A stretch of 64,000 nucleotides of DNA from Meiothermus sp. (GCF_026004075.1 NZ_BPIK01000001.1:2334041-2398040); one strand, 5' to 3'; shown: positions 54,991 to 63,074, counted from the first letter of the stretch. Notes: generated from the letters alone by a model not told the origin. Numbers and translations: made by a program.

Positions 54991-55221
54991 TCAGTCCAGC
55001 AGCTTGCGGATGGCCTCGGCGCTGTACTCCTCCGGTCGAAGGCTTTGCGACGAAAGCCGATTGACGATGTTCAGCGCCCGGGCCAAAGCGTTGTAAAGCT
55101 CGGCCACCTCGCTGGTGTTGGGGGTGTAGCCGAACCGTTGTTGGCGCTGGTGGATCTGCTTGAGCGTGTAATCCAGGATGCCCACCGCCTCACGTGACTC
55201 GCGCAGAAGATCTCTTTTCAT
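54991..55221 (-). CDS. Unknown 76-aa helical protein
   Basis: It starts MKRDLLRESREAVGILDYTL and is almost all helix (EVAELYNALARALNIVNRLS). The ATG at 55221 follows GAGGAGGCAGCC and hairpin element 5. Confidence 0.6.
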   Translation of the reverse strand: MKRDLLRESREAVGILDYTLKQIHQRQQRFGYTPNTSEVAELYNALARALNIVNRLSSQSLRPEEYSAEAIRKLLD

Positions 55222-55245
55222 GGCTGCCTCCTCGAAAAGACAAGC

Positions 55246-55270
55246 GGGGCGGCCTCTGCCGCCCCCTGGT
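55246..55270 (-). repeat. Intergenic hairpin element 5
   Basis: ACCAGGGGGCGGC, loop AGAG, GCCGCCCC, between the macro-like gene stop (55280) and the next start. Confidence 0.8.
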
Positions 55271-55279
55271 GCTGCTTGC

Positions 55280-55750
55280 CTACTTGCGGTACAGCCGCAC
55301 CGCTCCCGAGACCTCGGCCAGGGTTGCCTCCAGCACCCCCCACACCGCCTCGGGCGACAGCCCGCCCAGCCCGATGCCGGGGAAGGCCAGGTGGACAACA
55401 ACGCCGGGATGCTCCACCAACCACAGGCGCAGCCGCTCGGCGCTGAAGCGGACGAGCTCGAGGTCGCTCCCCCGGCGGAAGTCCAGCTTGCTCTGGAAGG
55501 CCCCGTAGAGGCGGTCTTCGAGCCGCACCGCCACGAAGCCGTAGCGCCAGAAGCGGCCCACCCGCACCCCCTCCCGCTCGATCCGACGGGCCAGGGCTTG
55601 CCGCAGGGCAGGGCGGTGCCGCGCCAAGGCCAAGGCGGCCCCGGCCCCCATCACCAGGCCCGCTGGCGCAATGACCCCGTTGGTGGGGGCGGCCACCAGG
55701 CCCCCTTCGTCGCCTAGTCCCTTGAGGAAGTCGCCCCTAACGATGTCCAT
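55280..55750 (-). CDS. Macro-domain-like protein
   Basis: This 156-aa protein has VAAPTNGVIAPAGLVMGAGAAL, cut as PTNGVI and GLVMGAGAAL, which matches the ADP-ribose loop of macro domains; LAFPGIGLGGLSPE matches the second phosphate loop. Macro domains remove or bind ADP-ribose, so this may counter ADP-ribosylating defences or act in NAD metabolism. It overlaps the upstream gene by 14 bp. Confidence 0.7.
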   Translation of the reverse strand: MDIVRGDFLKGLGDEGGLVAAPTNGVIAPAGLVMGAGAALALARHRPALRQALARRIEREGVRVGRFWRYGFVAVRLEDRLYGAFQSKLDFRRGSDLELVRFSAERLRLWLVEHPGVVVHLAFPGIGLGGLSPEAVWGVLEATLAEVSGAVRLYRK

Positions 55751-56135
55751 ACAGGACCTCCACCGCCCGGTCCAACCGCTCGAGTAGCCGCTCCAGCCGT
55801 TTGCGCCGGGCCTGAAACTCGCCCATCAGCCTCCGATACCGTTCTGGTGTCACCATTCCCTCCGGGGGGCTCCAACCCTTGCCCAGGTAGCGCTCGATCT
55901 TCCGGCCCTCCCTGTGCTCGATGAGATACGGGTAGGGGCCGTGCAAAGCGCCCCGCGTGCAGCGGCACCCCGCCTTCCCGCAGGTCTTCCGCTTCCACAC
56001 CACCCGCAAGGGTAGCAGGCCCTCCAGCCGGGCCTGGGCCTGCCGGAGATCCCGCTCGGCCTCCTCGATCAGGGCCAGCAGGTTGTCCAGCGCTCTCACA
56101 GCCCGCGCCCGTTCTTGCCCCAGATCCAAACCCAT
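55737..56135 (-). CDS. DUF6788-like protein with Cys motif
   Basis: The protein is 132 aa from the ATG at 56135. A coiled-coil start (LALIEEAERDLRQAQARLEG) is followed by CGKAGCRCTRGALHGPYPYL, the hallmark of a small Cys-rich phage/plasmid family, then REGRKIERYLGKGWSPPEG and a charged helix. It may bind a metal and nucleic acid. Confidence 0.65.
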   Translation of the reverse strand: MGLDLGQERARAVRALDNLLALIEEAERDLRQAQARLEGLLPLRVVWKRKTCGKAGCRCTRGALHGPYPYLIEHREGRKIERYLGKGWSPPEGMVTPERYRRLMGEFQARRKRLERLLERLDRAVEVLYGHR

Positions 56136-56158
56136 ACCCACCTCCACGGGGGCAAGAA

Positions 56159-56338
56159 TCAGGCCGCTTTGGCCTGACCCCCTTTGAGGCGCCGGTAGAG
56201 CTCCCTGAGCGTGGCCGAGACCTGCCCGCTCGAGACCACCTCAAACTCCCCGTCCTGCTCGATCCAGCCGTAGTAGAGGTGCTCTTTGAGGAGTTCCAGC
56301 AGGGCCTTGACTTCCTTTTCGCTGAGTTCGATCTGCAT
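56159..56338 (-). CDS. Small paralogous protein A
   Basis: The protein is 59 aa from the ATG at 56338 (MQIELSEKEVKALLELLKEH). Its motif HLYYGWIEQDGEFEVVSSGQ recurs in the protein at 56575-56781, so they are paralogues. The ribosome site GATGAGGTGATC precedes the start. Confidence 0.65.
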   Translation of the reverse strand: MQIELSEKEVKALLELLKEHLYYGWIEQDGEFEVVSSGQVSATLRELYRRLKGGQAKAA

Positions 56339-56362
56339 AGCGATCACCTCATCGAAAGAAAC

Positions 56363-56388
56363 GGGGCGGCGGGAGGCCGCCCCCTGGT
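56363..56388 (-). repeat. Intergenic hairpin element 6
   Basis: ACCAGGGGGCGGC, short loop, GCCGCCCC, between the basic 44-aa gene stop and paralogue A. Confidence 0.8.
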
Positions 56389-56390
56389 TC

Positions 56391-56525
56391 TTACTCGTCC
56401 CGCAAGGCCTCCCGCCGCCGAGCTCCCCGAGTCTTCATCCTTTTCTGCCGCTTATCGCCGTGGGTCTGGGTACTGCGGCCCATTCCCCAGGCATGGCCTC
56501 GAGCAAAACGCACGCGCTTTTTCAT
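56391..56525 (-). CDS. Basic 44-aa protein
   Basis: It starts MKKRVRFARGHAWGMGRSTQ and has about one third Lys and Arg, so it may bind nucleic acid. The ATG at 56525 follows CCGAGGCGGAT. Small size makes it less sure, but the position between two hairpin elements supports it. Confidence 0.5.
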   Translation of the reverse strand: MKKRVRFARGHAWGMGRSTQTHGDKRQKRMKTRGARRREALRDE

Positions 56526-56549
56526 ATATCCGCCTCGGAAAAGGAAAAA

Positions 56550-56573
56550 GGGCGGTCTCTGCCGCCCCCTGGC
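56550..56573 (-). repeat. Intergenic hairpin element 7
   Basis: CCAGGGGGCGGC, loop AGAG, ACCGCCC. The stem is slightly imperfect. It follows the stop of paralogue B. Confidence 0.75.
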
Positions 56574-56574
56574 T

Positions 56575-56781
56575 TCAGCCGTTGGAATCGGGCCTCTGCC
56601 TCCGGGCCTCCCGCAGCCGCCGGTAAACCGAGCGCAGGGCTTCGGAGACGACCCCGCTGGCCGCCAGGTCGAACTCCCCCTCCAGCTCCACCCACCCGAA
56701 GTAGAGGTGGTCGCCGAGAAGACGCTCGAGAGCCCCGGCCTCTTTGGGGTCGAGGTCGAGGGTAAGCGCGAGTGCTGGCAT
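56575..56781 (-). CDS. Small paralogous protein B
   Basis: The protein is 68 aa from the ATG at 56781 after GAGGAAGAT. HLYFGWVELEGEFDLAASGV and LRSVYRRLREARRQ match paralogue A. It is the first gene of the early cluster. Confidence 0.65.
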   Translation of the reverse strand: MPALALTLDLDPKEAGALERLLGDHLYFGWVELEGEFDLAASGVVSEALRSVYRRLREARRQRPDSNG

Positions 56782-56809
56782 ATCTTCCTCACTTTGCATG
56801 CAAAGAAGC

Positions 56810-56833
56810 GGGGCGGCCTCTGCCGCCCCCTGG
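56810..56833 (-). repeat. Intergenic hairpin element 8
   Basis: CCAGGGGGCGGC, loop AGAG, GCCGCCCC, upstream of the first gene of the cluster. It lies in the leader, so the element is not only a between-gene spacer. Confidence 0.8.
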
Positions 56834-56863
56834 GACTGTCGGAATACTTGGTTACTCTGGCTA

Positions 56864-57203
56864 GTGGTATGGTAACTAAATTTCCGAAGTTATGTACCGC
56901 ACACCGAATACATCGTTGTAGAGATTCCATCCCACCTCGGCCCCCGAGATGGCCTAAAAACGCCCTCCCTACCGCGTAGGGAGGGTGGGGGAGGGTATTA
57001 GGCAAGGCCCCCAATCGGCTGCGTGAAGGGCCAGGTCAGCCACCCCACCTGGCCTCCCCTACGCAGTAGGGGAGGGAAGGGGCGAAGCGGGGTGGGGTGC
57101 TTTTTGCATGACCGTACAGGCAAGGCACCGAAGGCCCCGGTTTACGCGACACGGCGCGTTCTGAAGGCTAAACCCCATACTGCGTATTTTGTTACCAGAC
57201 CAC
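56864..57203. mobile_element. MITE-like element with IS630-type ends (340 bp)
   Basis: It has terminal repeats GTGGTATGGTAAC and (inverted) GTGGTCTGGTAAC, one mismatch in 13 bp. TA lies immediately left of the left repeat (56862-56863); on the right a T separates the repeat from TA (57205-57206). The ends match those of the adjacent IS630 element. It contains no ORF. Inside are the palindromes at 56963-56985 and 57053-57075. Confidence 0.65.
56963..57075. repeat. Two related palindromes (REP-like)
   Basis: CCCTCCCTAC/GTAGGGAGGG with a 3-nt centre at 56963-56985, and CCTCCCCTAC/GTAGGGGAGG with a 3-nt centre at 57053-57075. They lie 90 bp apart inside the MITE-like element and could form a larger cruciform. 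Confidence 0.7.
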
Positions 57204-57206
57204 TTA

Positions 57207-58413
57207 GTGCTCTGGTAACTTAATTGTCGTTACATCTTTTAGGGTAAAGCCTGGCCAGCTTGATCCGTGCATCGGCGGTAGTGAAGCGCCATTGAATGGT
57301 GACCCGCTGCTGATTGCGCTGAAGGGCCCAGGCTTGGGTTTCGGCTCGGAGGGTTTGCAGGTCGGGGATGCGTCGGTTCAAACACTGACGCTCAAGCACC
57401 GAAAGTTCGATCTCAGCCATGTTCAACCACGAACCGTGCTCCGGGGTGTAGTGCCACTCTATTCGTTGGGCCAGGCGGAAGGCTTCCTCGGGAGGAAAGG
57501 CTTTGTACAGGGCAGCAGGGGTGTGGTAAGAAGCGTTATCGGTGACCAGGACGATCTTGCGGGCCTGGGGGTAGTGCTGCTCCACGATCTCTTGGATGAG
57601 CTGGGCAAAGCTCAGACTGTCGGCGGTCTCCTCAGCATGGAGGCCACACTTACCTGTGAGTGGTTCGTTCCATAAAAGGATGGAGGCACTCCCCTGGCGG
57701 GTGTATTCGTAGTCCTCTCGTCGAGGTTGATTCGGCCCCAGGGGTAGGGCCCCGTTGGGGGTATCGCGCAGTTCCTTGCGCTTCTCGTCCAGGCAGATTT
57801 GTGGGTACTCAGGGTTGTAAGGACGGGCATAGACCTCCAGCACATCCTCCATCTTGGCTACGAAGGCCGCGCTGGCTTGAGGTGGGATGCACCAACTCTG
57901 GACTTGCCAGGGCTTGAGTTCGTTTTTTTCAGCCGCTTCATCACTGCCACATGGCTGATGGTATCCACCAACCCCAGTTCTACCAAGCGATCCGCCAGCA
58001 TCCGCAGCGTCCAGCGGGCCTGCCCTTTTCGACCCGTTCCCTCCTCCACTGTTTCACAAGCCAGAGCAATCAGCTTGGCCTCCACTTCCCCGCTGATCTT
58101 GGGTTTACGCCCCGGTCGGGGCTTCTCCTCCAGCGCCGCTGTCACTCCCCCCCCCCACATAGCGCTGGGCAATCTTGCTCACCGTGTGGGGCCGTAAACC
58201 CACGGTTTGTGCCACCGCCCTCCCGCTGCGCTCTTCCCCCTGGCTCCGATCCAGCAGCAGCAAGGTACGGGCTCGTTTATATTTGCGCTCCCCGCACTCC
58301 ATCTTCTTGACCATTTGCGTCAAGGTTTGGCGTTCCTCGGCACTCAAGTAGACCTTGGTGGTATTGTTCGCTTTCATGGGTAAAGTGTGACATAAAGAAA
58401 GTTACCAGACCAC
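57207..58413 (-). mobile_element. IS630-family element, degenerate
   Basis: The ends are GTGCTCTGGTAAC (left) and inverted GTGGTCTGGTAAC (right). The left end shares TA with the MITE-like element; the right flank has no TA. The transposase gene is split over three frames. Confidence 0.75.
57220..58377 (-). pseudogene. IS630-family transposase in three frames
   Basis: The N-terminal frame (58105-58377) has the helix-turn-helix GRAVAQTVGLRPHTVSKIAQ. The middle frame (to about 57900) carries GRKPKISGEVEAKLIALACE and WTLRMLADRLVELGLVDTIS. The C-terminal frame (57220-57852) has the DDE core CLDEKRKELRDTPNGALP, VLVTDNASYHTPAAL and HGSWLNMAEIELSVL. The frames change at a run of 10 G and at a run of 7 A, both slippery, so the gene may be decayed or recoded. 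Confidence 0.8.
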
Positions 58414-58424
58414 TCAGATATCCT

Positions 58425-58495
58425 TTCGCTCAAAAATAAGCAAGGCCAGCGCTGAGAAGCCTAAGGTATATGAAAGCAGCAGCCCCCTGGAGAGG
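58425..58495 (-). pseudogene. C-terminus of an ABC-2 permease
   Basis: The frame reads LLLSYTLGFSALALLIFERK and then stops close to the IS630 right end, typical of the last membrane span and tail of ABC-2 permeases. Only about 22 codons remain. Confidence 0.55.
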
Positions 58496-58690
58496 GCCTC
58501 GAGCCCTCCCGGGCCCTGGGCCTGCTGGTGCTGGCTTACGACCTCCTGGTGATGGGGCTGGCGGTGGCCCTGGGCGTATCTGTTGGAAGGCTTCTTGCTG
58601 CCTGCGGTGCTCCTGAACCCCCTGGAACCCTTTCGGGTGGGGCTTCTGCACGCCCTAGGGCCCCGTATTGACTCGGTTTGTGGGGCGCCG
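58486..58690 (+). pseudogene. NosY-like permease fragment
   Basis: The frame reads SRALGLLVLAYDLLVMGLAV, then after a shift GFLLPAVLLNPLEPFRVGLL, resembling the end of NosY-type copper-export permeases. It is frameshifted and cut at both ends. Confidence 0.5.
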
Positions 58691-58758
58691 CCTGGCGCTT
58701 TGGGAGACGGGATAGATAATCACCGGTGCTGGTTGAAAAGTAGTTGGAGAAAGGAGCA

Positions 58759-59068
58759 GGATCCGGTGTATGCAGCCAGACCCGAGTTGCATTCTATCGC
58801 TGGAGGACGTAGCTTTGGTGATGTACGTTGGGGTAGACGATGCTCTAAGTTTGAAGGCTGAACAGCGGAAACATCGACAAACCAAGCTCTGCCTTAGCGA
58901 GTTGGTAACCATCGGACTGATGTTCAGCCTCAAAGGCAGTTCATTCCGTCGCTCCTACCTGTGGCTGATCGCCAACCTGGGTGACTGCTTCCCCCATCTA
59001 CCTGAACGCACCCGTTTGCAGCGACGACTACTCCAATACCAAACTTTGGTCGTCCATTTTCTGGCCGA
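58759..59068 (+). pseudogene. DDE transposase 5' fragment, remnant 2
   Basis: ILSLEDVALVMYVGVDDALS, then KLCLSELVTIGLMFSLKGSS and DCFPHLPERTRLQRRLLQYQ, is the N-terminal part of an IS982/IS4-like transposase. It is cut at 59069 by the left end of an ISKra4-type element. Confidence 0.65.
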
Positions 59069-59786
59069 GGGTGCATCTCAAAAAAGGTGGATAAGTGTAG
59101 AGTAGGGCATGAACACATGGGAAGCCAAAGCCAGGGCAATCTTTAATCGGTACAGAGAGGATTTGAAGCAAGCAATCGAACCCGGGAGTGGCCTGGCAGG
59201 GATAGAAGCGGTCATGATGTAGCTGAGTCCACCGATGCTGGGAAGGGTGATGGAGAGCCTCAGCGAGTGCTAAAAGGCGATTTCCTCCCCGGGAGATACC
59301 CAAAGGGTGGATCCAAAACGGACAGCGCTGGCGAAGCATCCAAAGCGGGTACGAGGCAGTGCGGGTCAAAGTACAGCGGCTTGAGGAATAAAGCTGGGGA
59401 TAGCCGGATTGCTACGAGGACAGCACCCAGGATGGGAGTGGGTGGAGCCTGGAGCGGTTGTTGGATCTGGCGGCCCGGTTGCCTTATGAAGAGGCGGCGG
59501 TGGTAGCTCAGGGCTTTGGCCTGGCGGTAAGTCGAGCGGATTTGGAGCGGTTGTGTGCAGGCCATGCCCAGGCAGTGAAAGGGGAGATGGAGCAACAACT
59601 GCTGGCCCAGGCCCTGGAACCCTTAGCGACAGCCATTCCAGGAGATGAGACATCGGATGCAAGGGTGATGGTGTTGCAGATGGATGGGGTACGGATCGTG
59701 GGTCGAGCCGACCCCCAGCAGCAACTGTGCAGCGGGGTGGAAATCAAATGCCTTCGTGTGCTACTTGACACCTGTGTTTGGATGAG
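59069..59786 (+). pseudogene. ISKra4-type element A, 5' part
   Basis: It begins with the terminal repeat GGGTGCATCTC (59069-59079), identical to that of copy B. The first ORF (MNTWEAKARAIFNRYREDLK) has a stop, and the second frame (LDLAARLPYEEAAVVAQGFG, VMVLQMDGVRIVGRAD) follows. It is interrupted at 59787 by the IS4-like element. Confidence 0.75.
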
Positions 59787-60812
59787 ACTCAAGTTACGCA
59801 AGGAAGAAAAAAGGCGATAGAATAGGGGTCTTCTGGTGCAACAGGAGACCCCAAGATGAGTATAACCCCGTTGGCGACGTACTTGGAAGCGATGCTGGTG
59901 TCAGTAGATAACCAAAGTTGTAGCGGTTTAGCAGACGGCTTCGATAGCGAATCAATCTCCCACGATTGGTTCCAACGAACACTCAAAGACAGTAAGGTGT
60001 GCTCGTTGTACCAAGACTTGGTCAACAAGTTGGGTTTAGAGGGGGGATACTTGCTCCTAGATGACACCATCTTGGAGAAACACACCCTCGGGATAGAAGG
60101 CATCTGCAAGCTGCTGGACACCAAAACGGGTGGATTCATCTTGGGGTTGAGTGTAGTCTTGTTGTGCTGGAGTGATGGAAAGAAGACCATCCCACTGGCT
60201 TTTCTGCCCTACACCAAAGGCAAGAGCAAGCACGATCTAGCGGTTGAGTTACTCGGGCAAGCCAAGGAATGGGGTCTAACTCCGAAGTACACCTTGTTTG
60301 ATGCCTGGTATGCCAGCCAGAAAGTCCTCAAGACGGTGATACGTTTGGGATGGCACTTTGTCACCCGGCTTAGGAAGAATCGCTATCTGGATGGCAAGCA
60401 GCTCAAGACCCGCTGTCGTCACCCCCACTGGCACACCATCGGCAAGCTCAAAGGCGGAATCGAGGTCAAGGTTTTTCGCAGGGGTAGTAAGTTCTATGCC
60501 ACCAGCGATACCTCACTGGAGTGGAAGACCGTCAAAAAGCTCTACAAGATACGGGCTGAGATCGAGGAGGTTTTCCGAGTGCTCAAGCAGGAGTGTGGCT
60601 GGCAGGGGGTACAACAACGCAACATCAACACCTACAGCCACCACCTGACCTTCGGCCTATTGGCCTACCACTACCTCCAAAGGCTCAAGCTTCAGACCCG
60701 TTCTGGAGTCTTTGTACTCCGTCGCAGGCTCATTTCTCGCAAGTTGACCCTCAATCGAGATGACCTCATCGCCTTCCTGGACACCGCTGCTTGAGTCTTG
60801 CGTAACTTGAGT
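59787..60812 (+). mobile_element. IS4-like insertion sequence (1026 bp)
   Basis: It has inverted terminal repeats ACTCAAGTTACGCAAG (59787-59802) and CTTGCGTAACTTGAGT (60797-60812), which match exactly. GAG stands directly outside both ends. It carries one intact transposase gene and lies inside ISKra4-type element A. Confidence 0.88.
59856..60794 (+). CDS. IS4/IS701-type transposase
   Basis: This 312-aa protein has catalytic residues in LLLDDTILEKHTLG, TLFDAWYASQKVL and EIEEVFRVLKQECGW. The YREK-like region RAEIEEVFRVLKQ supports IS4. It is intact and probably active. Confidence 0.88.
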   Translation: MSITPLATYLEAMLVSVDNQSCSGLADGFDSESISHDWFQRTLKDSKVCSLYQDLVNKLGLEGGYLLLDDTILEKHTLGIEGICKLLDTKTGGFILGLSVVLLCWSDGKKTIPLAFLPYTKGKSKHDLAVELLGQAKEWGLTPKYTLFDAWYASQKVLKTVIRLGWHFVTRLRKNRYLDGKQLKTRCRHPHWHTIGKLKGGIEVKVFRRGSKFYATSDTSLEWKTVKKLYKIRAEIEEVFRVLKQECGWQGVQQRNINTYSHHLTFGLLAYHYLQRLKLQTRSGVFVLRRRLISRKLTLNRDDLIAFLDTAA

Positions 60813-60829
60813 GAGAAAAAGAGGGGGTG

Positions 60830-61360
60830 CTATGACTCCAGACCGTGAGCACCTCCTTTATTATCTTGACGCAAAAACCCTTCTGGTGTTCATCTAGATC
60901 TGGGTGGACGACACCCTCAAGGCCCGCCAAGCCCAAGGCGTTAAGCTCCCCAAACCCCGCCCTCCAAGGCCGGAACCTCGCCAAAGGCCACATGGCCGCC
61001 AAACTCTCAAACCCCTACCCCCTGGCCTACGGCCACCGCATCCACACCCTCTCCTTCCCCCACGCAGCCATCGGAGCAGGCCCCCTCGGAGCTTTTGCGG
61101 GTCATGTCCTGGTAGCGATGATGAACGAGCGGGGCCTCTTTTTCCGCTTCGCCCTTCTGCCGGGGAATGGTCGGGAGAAGAGGATTGGATGGGACGGGTG
61201 AGAAACGGGATTGAGACACGGTTTAGTGTTTGGTGCGTTCGCTTGGGTTCTACCGGATAGAGGCCCGGTCTTGGTGGGGTTTGGTGGCGCGGGTGAACCT
61301 GCTTCTGGTGGCCCACAACCTCATCCGGAGCCGGGTGCTGTTGAAGATGGCGGGGATGAA
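60830..61360 (+). pseudogene. Decayed DDE transposase, remnant 3
   Basis: IWVDDTLKARQAQGVKLPK, then YPLAYGHRIHTLSFPHAAIG and AGPLGAFAGHVLVAMMNERG, with several shifts. Similar to the remnant at 40.0-40.7 kb (LAHGHRIHSLKLPEGAVG), so it is the same family. It is non-functional. Confidence 0.6.
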
Positions 61361-61419
61361 GGTTTGAGGGTAGCTAGCACACGAAGGCATGTGCTCTGAT
61401 CTATCCCCAGAACGGTCGC

Positions 61420-61617
61420 AGTCAGCGCACCCGTTGGGCGGGGTCAGGGAAGCCGGGGCCTATCTGGCCTTGGTATCGGGCCTGCTGCGTCAAGCCGGGG
61501 TCAAGACCGGCGAAACCCTGGTTGCGGCCTCGGACGAGGCTGTTTGGATCGAGAACCTGTGCCAATCCCTGGGGATTCCCCAGGTGATAGACGTATTCTA
61601 TACCACCCAGTACATGT
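61420..61617 (+). pseudogene. ISKra4-type internal fragment
   Basis: LVSGLLRQAGVKTGETLVAA, then SLGIPQVIDVFYTTQYM, matches the middle of the copy B transposase (SGLLRAAGVQRQDEVIGV, LGIPQVIDVFHASQYL). It may be the displaced 3' part of element A. Confidence 0.7.
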
Positions 61618-61747
61618 TCTTTTACGAATTGGAGTTTCATACACAAACTTCGTTGGCAGAACCCAAAGCACAGGTTATAGCTATTCTTGTACTTGGTAAA
61701 ACAATACTTTGGGTGCATCTCTAAAAATCCGTATGCCAGAATAAGGC

Positions 61748-61987
61748 ATGAAAGAGTGGAAAACGAAAGCACGCCAAGCCTTTGAGCGGTACATGGAAGA
61801 CCTGGAACTAAGCCTGGAAGCGGGGAGTGGACTGGCGGAGATCGAACGGGCCATGCTGCGACATAACCCGGAACTCCTCAGGACGCTGATGCAAGGCCTG
61901 GTGGAAGAGACCCAGGCGCCTTCCCCCCCTGGAGCTACCGAAGGGGTGGAGGAGGGTGGGACAACGCACCAGCCAGGTACGCGGTAG
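61748..61987 (+). CDS. ISKra4-type ORF 1
   Basis: This 79-aa protein starts MKEWKTKARQAFERYMEDLE, with SGLAEIERAMLRHNPELLRT, the usual N-terminus of ISKra4 transposases. It overlaps ORF 2 in a +1 frame, so the transposase may be made by frameshifting, or the element has a mutation. Confidence 0.7.
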   Translation: MKEWKTKARQAFERYMEDLELSLEAGSGLAEIERAMLRHNPELLRTLMQGLVEETQAPSPPGATEGVEEGGTTHQPGTR

Positions 61988-63020
61988 CTGGGGGTTTATC
62001 CAGGTCAGGGTACATCGGCTGCGGGACGAGGCGGGACGGGAACACAGCTACCGGCTGGATGGGAGCCTGGACGGCAGTGGGTATACCCCCTGGGTGCTGG
62101 AGCGGCTGCTGGAGCTGGCTGGCCGACTGCCGTATGAGGAGGCAGCGGAGCTGGGCCGCGCCTTCGGCCTGGAGGTGAGCGCAGCGGGGCTGGCCCGGCT
62201 GCATGCGACCTACGGCAAAGCGTTAGAGGAGACGCTCTGTGCCAGCCTGCAGGAGCGGGCCTGGGCGGCTTTGGCCGAGGGGGAGGGACGGGTGATGGTG
62301 CTGGAGGTGGATGGGGTGCGGGTAGCGGGACAACCCCATCCCAGCACCCATCGCTGTGAAGGTATCGAGGTCAAAACCGCCCTGGTTTATCCGCAGCGGG
62401 CTCCTGGTGCGCGCACCCGTATGGCGGGGGTGATGAAGCCCGAGCAACTGCTGCCCCAGCTCTCGGGGCTGCTGCGGGCGGCGGGGGTACAGAGACAGGA
62501 TGAAGTGATTGGGGTCTCAGATGGGGCGGTCTGGATCGAACAGCTCTACCAAACCCTGGGCATCCCCCAGGTGATAGACGTGTTCCATGCCAGTCAGTAT
62601 CTCGAACAGGTCATGCTGGAGCTGGGCTGGTCGGAGGAGGAACGGGCGGAGGAACGTAGGCGCTGGCTGAGGGGGGAGGTGGCGGGTGGGGAGTGGCTAG
62701 GCACCTACTGCCCACCCCCTACCGCTCCTGAGCGGCAGAGCTGGTCGGAAGAGGCCCGCAGCGCAATCCAGTACCTGGAGCAAAGGGCCGATCGGATGGA
62801 CTACCCGGCCTATAAAGCCCGGGGCTGGCCCATCGGTTCAGGCCAGGTGGAGGGGATGAACAAGCATGTTATCGGTGCCCGCATGAAACGCTCGGGGATG
62901 CAGTGGAGTCGCCCTGGGGCTTCGCGCACAGCAGCCCACCGCGCCCAGCTATGTAGTTCCCATCCGCTGGTGGCCTTCGAGGCCCTGAGGTGGAGGGCTT
63001 TCCCTGTACGGAATTGCTGA
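61956..63020 (+). CDS. ISKra4-type transposase
   Basis: The protein is 354 aa. LELAGRLPYEEAAELGRAFG, VMVLEVDGVRVAGQPH, DEVIGVSDGAVWIEQLYQ, VIDVFHASQYL and GSGQVEGMNKHVIGARMKRS are the family's conserved blocks, with the acidic residues of the DDE site. It is probably translated together with ORF 1. Confidence 0.85.
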   Translation: MGQRTSQVRGSWGFIQVRVHRLRDEAGREHSYRLDGSLDGSGYTPWVLERLLELAGRLPYEEAAELGRAFGLEVSAAGLARLHATYGKALEETLCASLQERAWAALAEGEGRVMVLEVDGVRVAGQPHPSTHRCEGIEVKTALVYPQRAPGARTRMAGVMKPEQLLPQLSGLLRAAGVQRQDEVIGVSDGAVWIEQLYQTLGIPQVIDVFHASQYLEQVMLELGWSEEERAEERRRWLRGEVAGGEWLGTYCPPPTAPERQSWSEEARSAIQYLEQRADRMDYPAYKARGWPIGSGQVEGMNKHVIGARMKRSGMQWSRPGASRTAAHRAQLCSSHPLVAFEALRWRAFPVRNC

Positions 63021-63045
63021 GATGCACCCCAATACTTTTGGCAAA

Positions 63046-63074
63046 TTGACAAATAGATTTTTTTGGAGTATGCT
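63046..63074 (+). promoter_or_regulatory. Strong promoter of the 19-aa peptide unit
   Basis: TTGACA and TATGCT are separated by exactly 17 bp, close to consensus and the best promoter seen in the window. TTGGCAAATTGACA and, in the pre-insertion sequence, TTGGTAAAAC form a short direct repeat that the ISKra4-type insertion has separated. Confidence 0.75.

Larger units (their letters stand above)
61711..63029 (+). mobile_element. ISKra4-type element B (complete)
   Basis: The ends are GGGTGCATCTC and GAGATGCACCC, an exact 11-bp inverted repeat. The 9-bp CAATACTTT stands directly on both sides (61702-61710 and 63030-63038), a target duplication. The insertion lies 16 bp upstream of the promoter at 63046. 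Confidence 0.9.

Noticed and set aside
49889-56833. CRISPR array
   Set aside because: The repeated units are hairpins between genes at irregular distances, without spacers. No cas genes are seen.
49354-56833. Complete prophage
   Set aside because: Only early-type genes are present; no capsid, portal, terminase, tail or lysis genes occur, and the recombinase lies 5 kb away on the other strand.
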